A stretch of DNA of 64,000 nucleotides from contig JAFAZX010000036.1 of NCBI GenBank assembly GCA_019239425.1, positions 1 through 64,000 on the forward strand, written 5' to 3'. The stretch is from Acidobacteriota bacterium (GTDB lineage: Bacteria > Acidobacteriota > Blastocatellia > Pyrinomonadales > Pyrinomonadaceae). Below the pieces are notes generated by a model that saw only the letters and a list, made by a program, of their open reading frames with translations, was not told the origin of the DNA and searched no databases. Within the stretch, counting starts at the first letter, position 1. Each line of letters begins with the position of its first letter. Position numbers and translations under genes: made by a program. Shown here piece after piece: positions 8,208 through 17,796 of this stretch.

Positions 8208-9176
8208 ATGAGTACGTTCATCCAGCAGCTCATCAACGGCATCTCGCTCGGGGCCATCTACGCCCTGATCGCGCTCGGCTACACGATGGTCTACGGCGTG
8301 CTGAAGCTCATCAACTTCGCGCACGGCGACGTCTACATGGTCGGGGCCTTCATGGGCTACTACCTCTCCAACGGCCTCGGCGCGCAGTGGGCGCAGAAGC
8401 TCGGCCAGTCTTCGGACGGCCTCGTCGCGCGCGGCCTGCTCGGCGGCGGGGCGATGGAGCCTTCGCTCGTGACGGCGCTCGTCGTGATGCTCCTCGCGAT
8501 GGCGATCTGCGCGCTGCTCGGCGTCGTCATCGAGCGGCTGGCCTACCGGCCCGTGCGCAAGTACTCGCGCCTGACGGCGCTGATCACGGCCATCGGCGTC
8601 TCGCTCCTGCTGGAGAACGGCGGGCAGGTCGTCTTCGGCGCCGACCCGAAGTTCTTCCCCGAACTCTTCCGGAAGCAGAACATCGGCCTCGGCGGCGGCG
8701 TCTCGGTCAACTCCGCGGACATCGTCGTCTTCGTCATCGCCATGGCGCTGATGGTCGTCCTGCAGTTCGTCGTCTACTACACGAAGACGGGGCGGGCGAT
8801 GCGGGCCGTCTCCTACAACCTCCAGTCGGCGAAGCTGATGGGCATCAACACCGACCGCATCATCGCCTTCACCTTCGCCCTGGGGTCGGCGCTGGCGGCG
8901 GCGGCCGGCGTGCTCGTCGCCATCCGCATCCCGCGCATCGACCCGCTGATGGGCATCCTCGTCGGCCTCAAGGCGTTCGTCGCGGCGGTCTTGGGCGGCA
9001 TCGGCAACATCCCGGGCGCGATGCTCGGCGGCCTGCTCATCGGGATCACGGAGACGATGGTCGTCGGCTACCTCTCGCCGACCTACAAGGACGCCGTCGC
9101 GTTCGCCATCCTGATCCTGGTGCTCCTCTTCCGCCCGTCGGGCCTGCTCGGCTCGGTGGCGCAGGAGAAAGTCTGA
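8208..9176 (+). CDS. livH: Branched-chain amino-acid ABC transporter, permease LivH
   Basis: 322 residues from ATG at 8208 (MSTFIQQLINGISLGAIYAL, the usual LivH opening), ending RPSGLLGSVAQEKV. About eight hydrophobic segments and the conserved LINFAHGD and GLKAFVAAVLGGIGNIPGA stretches, the latter being the EAA-like coupling loop that contacts the ATPases. Inner-membrane pore subunit, pairing with LivM. An upstream in-frame start at 8139 exists but would begin inside the hairpin region and lacks family support. Confidence 0.93.
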   Translation: MSTFIQQLINGISLGAIYALIALGYTMVYGVLKLINFAHGDVYMVGAFMGYYLSNGLGAQWAQKLGQSSDGLVARGLLGGGAMEPSLVTALVVMLLAMAICALLGVVIERLAYRPVRKYSRLTALITAIGVSLLLENGGQVVFGADPKFFPELFRKQNIGLGGGVSVNSADIVVFVIAMALMVVLQFVVYYTKTGRAMRAVSYNLQSAKLMGINTDRIIAFTFALGSALAAAAGVLVAIRIPRIDPLMGILVGLKAFVAAVLGGIGNIPGAMLGGLLIGITETMVVGYLSPTYKDAVAFAILILVLLFRPSGLLGSVAQEKV

Positions 9177-9183
9177 CGCAGAA

Positions 9184-9294
9184 ATGATGAGTAATGAGTG
9201 ATGAATGATGAATTAGAGACAACTGCCTTTCATTCATCGTTCAGAATTGAAGACAACTGCTTATCATTCATTATTCATCGTTCATCATTCATCA
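9184..9294. repeat. Reiterated-word inverted repeat (TGATGAATGA type) between livH and livM
   Basis: Left arm 9184-9213 is built from repeats of ATGATGA/GTGATGA, right arm 9265-9294 from TTCATCATTCAT. The arms pair imperfectly (about four fifths of positions). The loop contains a partial tandem duplication (GACAACTGC at two places about 34 bases apart). No promoter or terminator T-run. One of a set of such elements in the window. Confidence 0.7.
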
Positions 9295-9303
9295 TTTAAC
9301 TCT

Positions 9304-10410
9304 ATGCCACGCTACGCGCGTAACCTCGCCATCGCCCTCCTGCTGCTCGCGGTTCTCTACGCGCTCGACTACCTCGTGTTCGACCCCGGCCGGCGCATGA
9401 TCAGCCCGTACGTCGCGCGCATCATCATGCTGGCGGGCATCAACATCACGCTGGCCGTCTCCCTCAACCTCATCAACGGCTTCACGGGTCAGTTCTCCAT
9501 CGGGCACGCGGGCTTCATGGCGGTGGGCGCCTACTCCTCGGCCTACTTCTCGGTCAACTACGGGAAGGGGATCGCCGAGGGGATGGGCGACGGGGCGCTC
9601 GGGTGGGCGGTGGCGCTGCTCCTGGCGACGCTGCTCGGGGCGCTCGTCGCCGCCGCCGCCGGCTTCCTCGTCGGCGTGCCCTCGCTCCGGCTCAAGGGCG
9701 ACTACCTCGCCATCGTCACGCTCGGGTTCGGGCAGATCATCGTCGTCTTCCTCAACAACATCGAGTCCGTCGGCGCCGCCCGCGGCTACTCCGGCATCCC
9801 CATCGTCAAGAGCTTCTTCTGGATCTTCCTCGTCGCGGTGCTGACGATAGTCTCCGTCCACAACATGGTGCGTTCGGCCTTCGGCCGCGCGCTCATCTCC
9901 ATCCGCGAGGACGAGCTGGCGGCGGAGGCGATGGGCGTCAACACGACGCGCTACAAGGTGGCGGCCTTCGTCATCTCGTCGGCGCTGGCCGGGGCGGGCG
10001 GCGTGCTCCTCGCGCACTTCGACGGCTACCTGAACCCGAAGTCGTTCGAGTTCATCAAGTCGTTCGAAATCCTCATCATGATCATCCTCGGCGGGCTCGG
10101 CTCCATCGTCGGCGCCGTCATCGGGGCCATCGTGCTGACGGTGCTGCCCGAGGCGCTGCGCGGCTTCGCCGAGTACCGCATGGTCATCTACTCGGTGATG
10201 CTCATCGTGCTGATGATTACCAGGCCGCAGGGCCTGCTCGGCGGGCTCGACCCGTTCAAGGGCTGGCGCGCGCGCAACCGCGCCAAGACGCGCACCGAGG
10301 CCGAGGAGATCACGGCCGAGGACACGCGCGACAAGGAGTCCGTGGACAAGGCGACGCTGGGCGAGCGAGCGCGCGACACCTCGCTCGGGGAGGGGGACAC
10401 GCGGTCATGA
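9304..10410 (+). CDS. livM: Branched-chain amino-acid ABC transporter, permease LivM
   Basis: 368 residues from ATG at 9304 (MPRYARNLAIALLLLAVLYA); the longer in-frame start at 9247 would translate the intergenic repeat. Multiple membrane segments, with LIITLAVSLNLINGFTGQ-type and FSIGHAGFMAVGAY motifs and LGGLGSIVGAVIGAI near the end. Second inner-membrane subunit of the importer. A charged C-terminal tail of about 50 residues (RAKTRTEAEEITAEDT...) is longer than usual and probably cytoplasmic. Its TGA overlaps the livG ATG (ATGA), so the two are translationally coupled. Confidence 0.93.
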   Translation: MPRYARNLAIALLLLAVLYALDYLVFDPGRRMISPYVARIIMLAGINITLAVSLNLINGFTGQFSIGHAGFMAVGAYSSAYFSVNYGKGIAEGMGDGALGWAVALLLATLLGALVAAAAGFLVGVPSLRLKGDYLAIVTLGFGQIIVVFLNNIESVGAARGYSGIPIVKSFFWIFLVAVLTIVSVHNMVRSAFGRALISIREDELAAEAMGVNTTRYKVAAFVISSALAGAGGVLLAHFDGYLNPKSFEFIKSFEILIMIILGGLGSIVGAVIGAIVLTVLPEALRGFAEYRMVIYSVMLIVLMITRPQGLLGGLDPFKGWRARNRAKTRTEAEEITAEDTRDKESVDKATLGERARDTSLGEGDTRS

Positions 10411-11195
10411 CCACCGACGCGAAGGCCGGCGGCGGCGCGCCGATCCTCAAGACCGAGAAGGCCACCATCCGCTTCGGCGGCCTCGTCGCCGTCAACGAGC
10501 TGAACATGGCCGTGCGCCCCGGCGAAATCTACGGCCTCATCGGCCCGAACGGGGCGGGGAAGACGACCATCTTCAACCTGCTGACGGGCGTCTACCGGCC
10601 GACCTCCGGCGCCATCGAGTTCGCGGGCCGGCGGGTGGACGGCCTGCGCCCTTACGAGATCGCCGCGCTCGGCGTCTCGCGCACGTTCCAGAACATCCGC
10701 CTCTTCCCCAGCATGTCCGTCCTCGACAACGTGATGACGGCCTGCCACATTCACACGCGGCAGAACCTCTTCGACGCCGTCCTGCGCACGCCGCGCTACG
10801 GTCGCGACGAGCGCGAGCACCGCGACTACTGCATGGAGCTGCTGGAGATTTTCGACCTCGCGCGCTTCCAGGACGAGGGCGGGACGTCGCTCGCCTACGG
10901 CAACCAGCGGCGGCTGGAGATCGTGCGCGCGCTGGCGACGCGCCCGCAGCTCCTGCTGCTCGACGAGCCGGCCGCGGGCATGAACCCTTCGGAGCAGGAC
11001 GACCTGCTGAACCTGATCCGCCAGATACGCGACCGCTTCGGCCTGACCATCCTCCTCGTCGAGCACAACATGAAGGTCGTCATGGGCGTCTGCGAGCGCA
11101 TACAGGTCGTGGACTACGGCAAGTCCATCGCCCTCGGCCTCCCCCACGAAATCCGTAACGACCCGAAGGTCATCGAAGCCTATCTGGGAGATTGA
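10407..11195 (+). CDS. livG: Branched-chain amino-acid ABC transporter, ATPase LivG
   Basis: 262 residues starting in the ATGA overlap with livM. Walker A GPNGAGKTT, Q-loop TFQNIRLFP, a signature stretch LAYGNQRRLEIVRAL (YGNQRR replacing the usual LSGGQ, normal for LivG), Walker B LLLLDEPAAGMNP and switch His in VEHNM. Cytoplasmic ATPase subunit that partners LivF to drive import. Confidence 0.95.
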   Translation: MTTDAKAGGGAPILKTEKATIRFGGLVAVNELNMAVRPGEIYGLIGPNGAGKTTIFNLLTGVYRPTSGAIEFAGRRVDGLRPYEIAALGVSRTFQNIRLFPSMSVLDNVMTACHIHTRQNLFDAVLRTPRYGRDEREHRDYCMELLEIFDLARFQDEGGTSLAYGNQRRLEIVRALATRPQLLLLDEPAAGMNPSEQDDLLNLIRQIRDRFGLTILLVEHNMKVVMGVCERIQVVDYGKSIALGLPHEIRNDPKVIEAYLGD

Positions 11196-11205
11196 TTCAT
11201 CGGTT

Positions 11206-11266
11206 CATCGGCTCATCGATTCATTGAAAGACCGAGCCTCTTCTTCAATGAATCGATGAGCCGATG
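11206..11266. repeat. Perfect 23-bp inverted repeat between livG and livF
   Basis: Left arm 11206-11228 (CATCGGCTCATCG...) and right arm 11244-11266 (...CGATGAGCCGATG) are exactly complementary, loop 15 bases. The left arm is preceded by a further near-copy (TTCATCGGTTCATCGG), again the reiterated-word style. It lies inside the operon, so the hairpin would form in the liv mRNA between the two ATPase genes. Confidence 0.8.
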
Positions 11267-11285
11267 GGTAAATGAACAGATCGTA

Positions 11286-11990
11286 ATGCTGTCACTCGAA
11301 AACATCTCAGTCAGTTACGGCGCCATCAACGCGCTGAAGGGCGTCTCGATGCGCGTCGAGCAGGGCGAGGTCGTGACGCTCATCGGCGCCAACGGCGCGG
11401 GGAAGACGACGACGCTGCGCACCATCACGGGGCTGCTCTCGCCTTCGGAGGGGCGCATCCTCTTCGAGGGGCAGGAGATTTCGGGGCGGCCGACGCACCA
11501 GCTCGTCGCGCGCGGCATCTCGATGTCGCCCGAGGGGCGCGGCGTCTTCGCCAACCTCACCGTGCGCGAGAACCTCCTGATGGGCGCCTACCTCAAGAAG
11601 AACAAGGCCGAGATTAACGAAGACCTCGAACGCGGCTTCCGCATGTTCCCGCGCCTCAAGGAGCGCGAGACGCAGAAGGCCGGCACGCTCTCGGGCGGCG
11701 AACAGCAGATGCTCGCCATGGCGCGCGCCCTGATGTCGCGGCCGCGCCTCCTCCTCCTGGACGAGCCCAGCCTGGGCCTCGCGCCGCTCGTCGTCCACAC
11801 CATCTTCGAGGCCATCGACGAGATACGCGGGGAGGGGACGACCATCCTCCTCGTCGAGCAGAACGCGCACGCCGCCCTCGGCCACTCCGACCGCGCCTAC
11901 GTCCTCGAGACCGGCCGCATCGTGATGGAAGGCCCCTCCAAAGAACTCGCCGCCGACCCGCGCATCAAGGAAGCCTACCTCGGCGAGTGA
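11286..11990 (+). CDS. livF: Branched-chain amino-acid ABC transporter, ATPase LivF
   Basis: 234 residues from ATG at 11286 (MLSLENISVSYGAINALKGV); an in-frame upstream start at 11256 falls in the inverted repeat and was rejected. Walker A GANGAGKTT, Q-loop, signature LSGGEQQMLAMARAL, Walker B LLLLDEPSLGLAP, switch His region VEQNA (Gln/Asn instead of His, typical of LivF). Last gene of the importer cluster; the following antiporter is 30 bases downstream. Confidence 0.95.
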   Translation: MLSLENISVSYGAINALKGVSMRVEQGEVVTLIGANGAGKTTTLRTITGLLSPSEGRILFEGQEISGRPTHQLVARGISMSPEGRGVFANLTVRENLLMGAYLKKNKAEINEDLERGFRMFPRLKERETQKAGTLSGGEQQMLAMARALMSRPRLLLLDEPSLGLAPLVVHTIFEAIDEIRGEGTTILLVEQNAHAALGHSDRAYVLETGRIVMEGPSKELAADPRIKEAYLGE

Positions 11991-12021
11991 AGTCCGCGCG
12001 GCTCGTTTACAATAAGGCCGG

Positions 12022-13458
12022 ATGAAGAGGTGCATCACGAAAGCGACGCTGCCGGCGCTGGCGGCGGGGCTCGCGGGCGCCTGCGTCCTTCCTCTGGCGC
12101 GCGCGTACGCGGCCGGCGGCGGCGAAGCGCACGGCGGCGACACGGCCGCGCACGGGCTCGACCCGGTCGTGCTCGCGGGCCTCGCCGTCATCTTCGTCGC
12201 GGCGAAGGTCGGCGGCGAACTCTTCGAGCGCCTGGGGCAGCCGGTCGTACTCGGGGAGCTGCTGGCGGGGATGTGCGTCGGGGCGCTCTCGCTCGCGGGC
12301 GTCGGCGGCGTCGAGACCCTGCGCGCGCACGCCGTCATAGGCGCGCTCGCCGAGATAGGCGTCATCATCCTGCTCTTCGAGGTCGGGCTGGAATCGAACC
12401 TCGCCGAGATGCTCGAGGTCGGCTGGTCTTCGCTGCTCGTCGCGACCCTCGGCGTCGTCGCGCCCTTCTTCCTCGGGTGGGGAGTCTCCTACTACTTCCT
12501 GCCCGAAGAGTCGACGCTCGGCCACGTCTTCATCGGCGCGACCCTGTGCGCGACCTCGGTCGGCATCACGGCGCGGGTCTTACGCGACCTGGGCCGCCTG
12601 CAGACGCGCGAGTCGCGCATCATCCTCGGCGCGGCGGTGATCGACGACGTGATGGGCTTGCTCATCCTCGCGGTCGTCGCGGGCGCCATCCGCGCCTCGG
12701 CCGCGGGCGGCGCTTTGGCGGTGACGGACGTGCTCGTCATCGCGGCCAAGTCGGTCGCGTTCCTCGTCGGCGCAGTCCTCGTCGGGCACTTCGTGATGCC
12801 GCACCTCTTCCGCGCCCTCGGGCGCTTCGAGGGGCACGGCGTGCTCCTGACGATGGCTCTGGCCTTCTGCTTCTTCCTCGCGTGGGCGGCCGCCTCGGTC
12901 GGGCTCGCGCCCATCGTCGGCGCCTTCGCCGCCGGACTCGTGCTCGACGAGGCGCACTTCAAGGCCTTCAACCGGCGCGGCGAGCAGGCGCTCGAAGACC
13001 TGCTCGCGCCGGTGAGCGTCGTGCTCGTCCCGGTCTTCTTCGTGCTGATGGGGATGAAGGTCGACCTGAGCGCGTTCGCGCGCCGGGAGCTGCTGGGGCT
13101 GGCCGCGGCGCTGACCGTCGCGGCCGTCTTAGGCAAGCAGGTCTGCTCGCTCGGCGTCGTCGAGCGCGGCGTCAACCGCCTCGCCGTGGGCTTGGGGATG
13201 ATCCCGCGCGGCGAGGTCGGACTCATCTTCGCCGGGATAGGCGCGACGCTGACCCTGCCGGACGCGCAGGGGCGGCCCGAGCCCGTCATCGGCCCGGCCG
13301 TCTTCGGCGCGGTCGTCATCATGGTCATCGTCACGACGCTCGTGACGCCGCCCGCGCTCAAGTGGTCGCTCCGGCGCACGCCGGCCGACGCCGAGCCGGG
13401 CCAGGACGAGGTCTTCGCCGAAGTCGGCGAAGACGCCGCGCGCCGGACGGAGCGTTGA
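12022..13458 (+). CDS. CPA2-family cation/proton antiporter
   Basis: 478 residues, an N-terminal signal-like hydrophobic segment and His/Gly-rich loop (GGGEAHGGDTAAHG), then about 12 membrane segments of the Na+/H+ exchanger fold: LGQPVVLGELLAGMCVGAL, GVIILLFEVGLESNL, CATSVGITARVLRDLG and VIDDVMGLLILAVVAG with the paired acidic residues DD expected at the ion site of electrogenic CPA2 members. Inner-membrane exchange of Na+ or K+ for protons, probably for pH or osmotic balance. It has no C-terminal TrkA-N domain. The next gene starts 1 base after its stop. Confidence 0.88.
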   Translation: MKRCITKATLPALAAGLAGACVLPLARAYAAGGGEAHGGDTAAHGLDPVVLAGLAVIFVAAKVGGELFERLGQPVVLGELLAGMCVGALSLAGVGGVETLRAHAVIGALAEIGVIILLFEVGLESNLAEMLEVGWSSLLVATLGVVAPFFLGWGVSYYFLPEESTLGHVFIGATLCATSVGITARVLRDLGRLQTRESRIILGAAVIDDVMGLLILAVVAGAIRASAAGGALAVTDVLVIAAKSVAFLVGAVLVGHFVMPHLFRALGRFEGHGVLLTMALAFCFFLAWAAASVGLAPIVGAFAAGLVLDEAHFKAFNRRGEQALEDLLAPVSVVLVPVFFVLMGMKVDLSAFARRELLGLAAALTVAAVLGKQVCSLGVVERGVNRLAVGLGMIPRGEVGLIFAGIGATLTLPDAQGRPEPVIGPAVFGAVVIMVIVTTLVTPPALKWSLRRTPADAEPGQDEVFAEVGEDAARRTER

Positions 13459-13459
13459 G

Positions 13460-14695
13460 ATGATGAGACGTATGACATTGAAGGCGGCGCTCGCGCTCTG
13501 CGTCATCCTGTCGGCGCAGGGCTGCCGGCGGCAGGACGCGCGCGTGGTCGAAAAGCCCCCGCCCGAGCGCGTGCGCGTCGGCGCCTTCATGTCCCTCTCC
13601 GGCGACACGTCGCAGTACGGCATCTCGGCCCTCAACGGCATCCGCATGGCCGTCGAGGAGGCGAACGCCGCGGGCGGCGTCAAGGGGCGACGCGTAGACC
13701 TGCTCGTCCGCGACACGCGCTCGGACGCGGTCGAGACTTCGACCGTCGTCGACCGGCTCGCGCGCGAAGACCGCGTCCACGCGCTGCTCGGGGAAGTCGT
13801 CAGCTCGCGCTCGCTCGCCGCGGCGCGCGTCGCGCAGCGTGAGCAGGTGCCGATGCTCACGCCCTCGGCCACGAGCCCGGAGATTACGGCCGTCGGCGAC
13901 TACGTCTTCCGGAGCTGTTACACGGACACGTTTCAGGGCGTCGCGCTAGCGCGCTTCGCCGTCGAGAGCCTGGGCGCGCTGCGCGCGGCGGTCATCGTCG
14001 ACCGCGACCAGCGCTACTCGGTCGAGCTGGCGCGCCTCTTCCGCGAGGACTTCGAGCGGCGCGGCGGCAAGGTCGTCTCCGAGCAGGAGTACCCGGACGG
14101 CGAGTCGGACTTCTCCGTTCAGCTCGCCGAGGTCGGGGCCTCGCAGCCGGACGTCATCTTCATCCCGGGTTATTACATGGAGGTGGCTTTGATCGCGCGG
14201 CAGGCGCGCGCCCTGGGCATCAGCGCGCCGCTCGTCGGCGGCGACGGCTGGGACTCGCCGCGCCTCGCGCAGATAGGCGGGCCGGCGATTGTGGGCGGCT
14301 ACTTCACGACGCACTTCTCGGCCGAAGACCCAGACCCGCAGGTGCAGCGCTTCGTCGCCGACTTCAAACGCCTGTACGGCTCGGCGCCCGACTCCTTCGC
14401 GGCCACGGCCTACGACGCCGCGCGCATCATGCTCGCGGCCGTCGAGCGCGCGCCCACGCTCGAACGCGCGGCCGTCCGCGACGCGCTCGCGGCGACGAAA
14501 GATTTCCCCGGCGTCACGGGAGCCGTCACCTTCAACGCCGAGCGCAACGCCGTCAAGCCCATCGTCGTCGTCCGCATCGGCGACAACGGCCGCCAGAAGG
14601 TCGAGGCCCACGTCCCGCCCGAAGAACCCGCGCCGACGCCCACACCAACCCCCAGCCCGACCCCGCAGAAGCGCAAGCCCCGGCGCCGCTCCTGA
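13460..14695 (+). CDS. Second LivK-like substrate-binding lipoprotein
   Basis: 411 residues; signal ending LSAQGC with a lipobox Cys. Same fold and motifs as the first binding protein of the window (RVGAFMSLSGDTSQYGIS, NGIRMAVEEANAAGGVKG, PSATSPEI, DVIFIPGYYMEVALIARQAR), so the two are paralogues. The tail differs: Pro/Thr-rich (PAPTPTPTPSPTPQ) and basic rather than Asn/Thr-rich. No permease genes beside it; it likely feeds the LivHMGF complex upstream with a different ligand. Follows the antiporter directly. Ligand unknown. Confidence 0.88.
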   Translation: MMRRMTLKAALALCVILSAQGCRRQDARVVEKPPPERVRVGAFMSLSGDTSQYGISALNGIRMAVEEANAAGGVKGRRVDLLVRDTRSDAVETSTVVDRLAREDRVHALLGEVVSSRSLAAARVAQREQVPMLTPSATSPEITAVGDYVFRSCYTDTFQGVALARFAVESLGALRAAVIVDRDQRYSVELARLFREDFERRGGKVVSEQEYPDGESDFSVQLAEVGASQPDVIFIPGYYMEVALIARQARALGISAPLVGGDGWDSPRLAQIGGPAIVGGYFTTHFSAEDPDPQVQRFVADFKRLYGSAPDSFAATAYDAARIMLAAVERAPTLERAAVRDALAATKDFPGVTGAVTFNAERNAVKPIVVVRIGDNGRQKVEAHVPPEEPAPTPTPTPSPTPQKRKPRRRS

Positions 14696-14697
14696 CG

Positions 14698-14716
14698 GAC
14701 GCCGCTGCGCGGCGTC
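14698..14716. terminator. Hairpin between convergent genes
   Basis: GACGCCGC (14698-14705) and GCGGCGTC (14709-14716), 8-bp perfect stem with a 3-base loop, filling the 22-base gap between two convergent genes. No T-run, so a bidirectional terminator role is likely but not proven. Confidence 0.5.
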
Positions 14717-14717
14717 A

Positions 14718-16049
14718 CTACGGCTTGTTCGGGTCGGCCGGCTTGCCGCCCGCGTTGCCGGTCGGGTTGCCGGCCGGGTTGACCGCGCTGGCCGCGTTGC
14801 TCTGTGCGTTCTTGTCGGCGGCGCCCGCGACGCGCTGGACGACGCCGAGGAAGAAGGGCTCCGAGAAGCCCGCCAGGAAGCAGTAGATGGCGAGCGGCAT
14901 CCAGGGGAGCTGCGTCTTCTCGCCGAGCGTGCCGGGCAGGAAGAGGCCGCTCATGATCAGCAGCATCATCAGCACGGCCGCGGTCGCGCCCACGAAGGGC
15001 TGCGCCCACATGGCCGAGTGGAAGGCGCGCAGCGTGGTGATGCTGCCCGTCTCGTCGTCGCGCAGCTTGTAGAAGCCGCTGAGTATGCTGCCCAGCGCCC
15101 CCATCACCACGGCGGCGAGCGCCCTGCGCACTAACGAGTGGCTCAGGTTGAGCTTGAAGGAGAAGACCGACTTGAGCAGGTCCAAGCCGCCCTGCGAGAA
15201 GAACGCGACGGCGTCGGGCGCGGAGGCGAGGTGGATGGCCTCGATCAGCAGGAAGAGCAGCACCGCGAGGATGAAGGCCAGGCGGTACAGGTAGTCGGCC
15301 TTCAACTCCTCGCCCGCGCGCCGCGCGCGCATGACCTCCATCCGCCTCGTGTAGATCAGCGCGAGGGACTCGACGGCGAGGTCGCGCTGGCCGTTGGGGT
15401 CGCCGGGTGTGAACTTCTCGATGAGGTCGGTGAGCGACTTGATGTCGAGGTATTCGCTCCAGGAGCCCGACTGCTTCTTCTGTTCCCGCTCCTGCTCGTT
15501 GTTCAGCCGCGTGATGACGTAGTTGTCGTCGCCGAGCGCGAGCAGCATCAATAACAGCGAGCCGGCGAACTCCCACGCGGCGTGGATGTTGTTCATCCGC
15601 GCGCGGTCTTTGCCCTTTTCGAGCAGGCTGAGGAGTTGCTGTTGCATGGCGTCGAAGCCGGGCGGCGGGTCGGCCGTCCTCTCCGTCAGAACCCGCTGCA
15701 ACTCGTCGAGGCGGTTGTAGATGATCCCGTAGACGTTCAGCAGCTCCGGCAGGTCGCGCGCCCTCTCCCACAGCCGCATCCTCTTCATCCGCGGCTGCGT
15801 CGAGAGGCTCTTCAGCAACTCCTCCTGCCGATCCTGGATGGACTTCAAGAGTCCCGCGTTCAGGGTGCCCACGTTCGCGGGAGGCTGGACGGGGGGCTTC
15901 TGTGGCGGCTTCTGTGGCGGCTGCTCCTGTTGGGGCTTTTCGTCGGACTGCGTGGACGCCTCGCCCGATTCCGTCTGGGGGTCGCCCATCGTCGTTGTGG
16001 CGGCGACCTTGCCGTTGGTGGGGGTCTCGCCAGGTTGGTCGTTCGGCAT
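14718..16049 (-). CDS. Unknown membrane protein with Pro/Gln-rich N-terminus
   Basis: 443 residues, preceded by GGAGAA at good distance from the ATG at 16049. N-terminal ~60 residues are hydrophilic and rich in Pro, Gln and Lys (PPQKPPQKPPVQPP), then a helical, charged region (about 65-150). Hydrophobic segments follow near AGSLLLMLLALG, YRLAFILAVLLFLLIEAIHLA, a pair around VRRALAAVVMGALGSILSG, VGATAAVLMMLLIMSGLFLPG and MPLAIYCFLAGFSEPFFLG: five to six membrane passes. C-terminal tail Asn/Gly/Pro-rich. No family recognised. The last two helices with the short loop and 'GFSEPFFLG' are the most conserved-looking part. Probably inner membrane. Confidence 0.75.
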   Translation of the reverse strand: MPNDQPGETPTNGKVAATTTMGDPQTESGEASTQSDEKPQQEQPPQKPPQKPPVQPPANVGTLNAGLLKSIQDRQEELLKSLSTQPRMKRMRLWERARDLPELLNVYGIIYNRLDELQRVLTERTADPPPGFDAMQQQLLSLLEKGKDRARMNNIHAAWEFAGSLLLMLLALGDDNYVITRLNNEQEREQKKQSGSWSEYLDIKSLTDLIEKFTPGDPNGQRDLAVESLALIYTRRMEVMRARRAGEELKADYLYRLAFILAVLLFLLIEAIHLASAPDAVAFFSQGGLDLLKSVFSFKLNLSHSLVRRALAAVVMGALGSILSGFYKLRDDETGSITTLRAFHSAMWAQPFVGATAAVLMMLLIMSGLFLPGTLGEKTQLPWMPLAIYCFLAGFSEPFFLGVVQRVAGAADKNAQSNAASAVNPAGNPTGNAGGKPADPNKP

Positions 16050-16228
16050 GTGCTGTTCTCCTTTGCCTTCGGGGCGGGGGGGGCGCGGGGTGCCCGCCCT
16101 GGATGGAAGTTGAAACGCGAGGCCGCGTGCGCGGGCAGCGCAGGCGGGGACGACCCTTGAAGTCAGGAAGCGTAAGACCCTTTGGATTAGAGCCCTGTCG
16201 GAAGCGGGCGCGATTTTCTCACGCGCCG

Positions 16229-16250
16229 CGGAATTGTCAAGCCAATTCCG
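16229..16250. promoter_or_regulatory. Small palindrome in the 16050-16318 gap
   Basis: CGGAATTG (16229-16236) and CAATTCCG (16243-16250) form an 8-bp palindrome with 6-base spacing. On the minus strand it contains TTGACA (revcomp of 16235-16240), a possible -35 for the membrane-protein gene at 14718-16049, but no good -10 is seen. Operator or promoter element is a guess. Confidence 0.35.
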
Positions 16251-16318
16251 TACAGAGCACCGCGCGCTTTTCTACGCCTCCCTCAATATATATGAGGCGG
16301 CGTGGCGAGACGTTTCGA

Positions 16319-17710
<1,392 letters not shown>

Positions 17711-17796
17711 TCACACTCCCGCCCACTGGAAAGCTTACCGTATGCCATGAAGGCTGATGATGGAAAGATATTGATTGGAAGCCGACGCACCACGAT

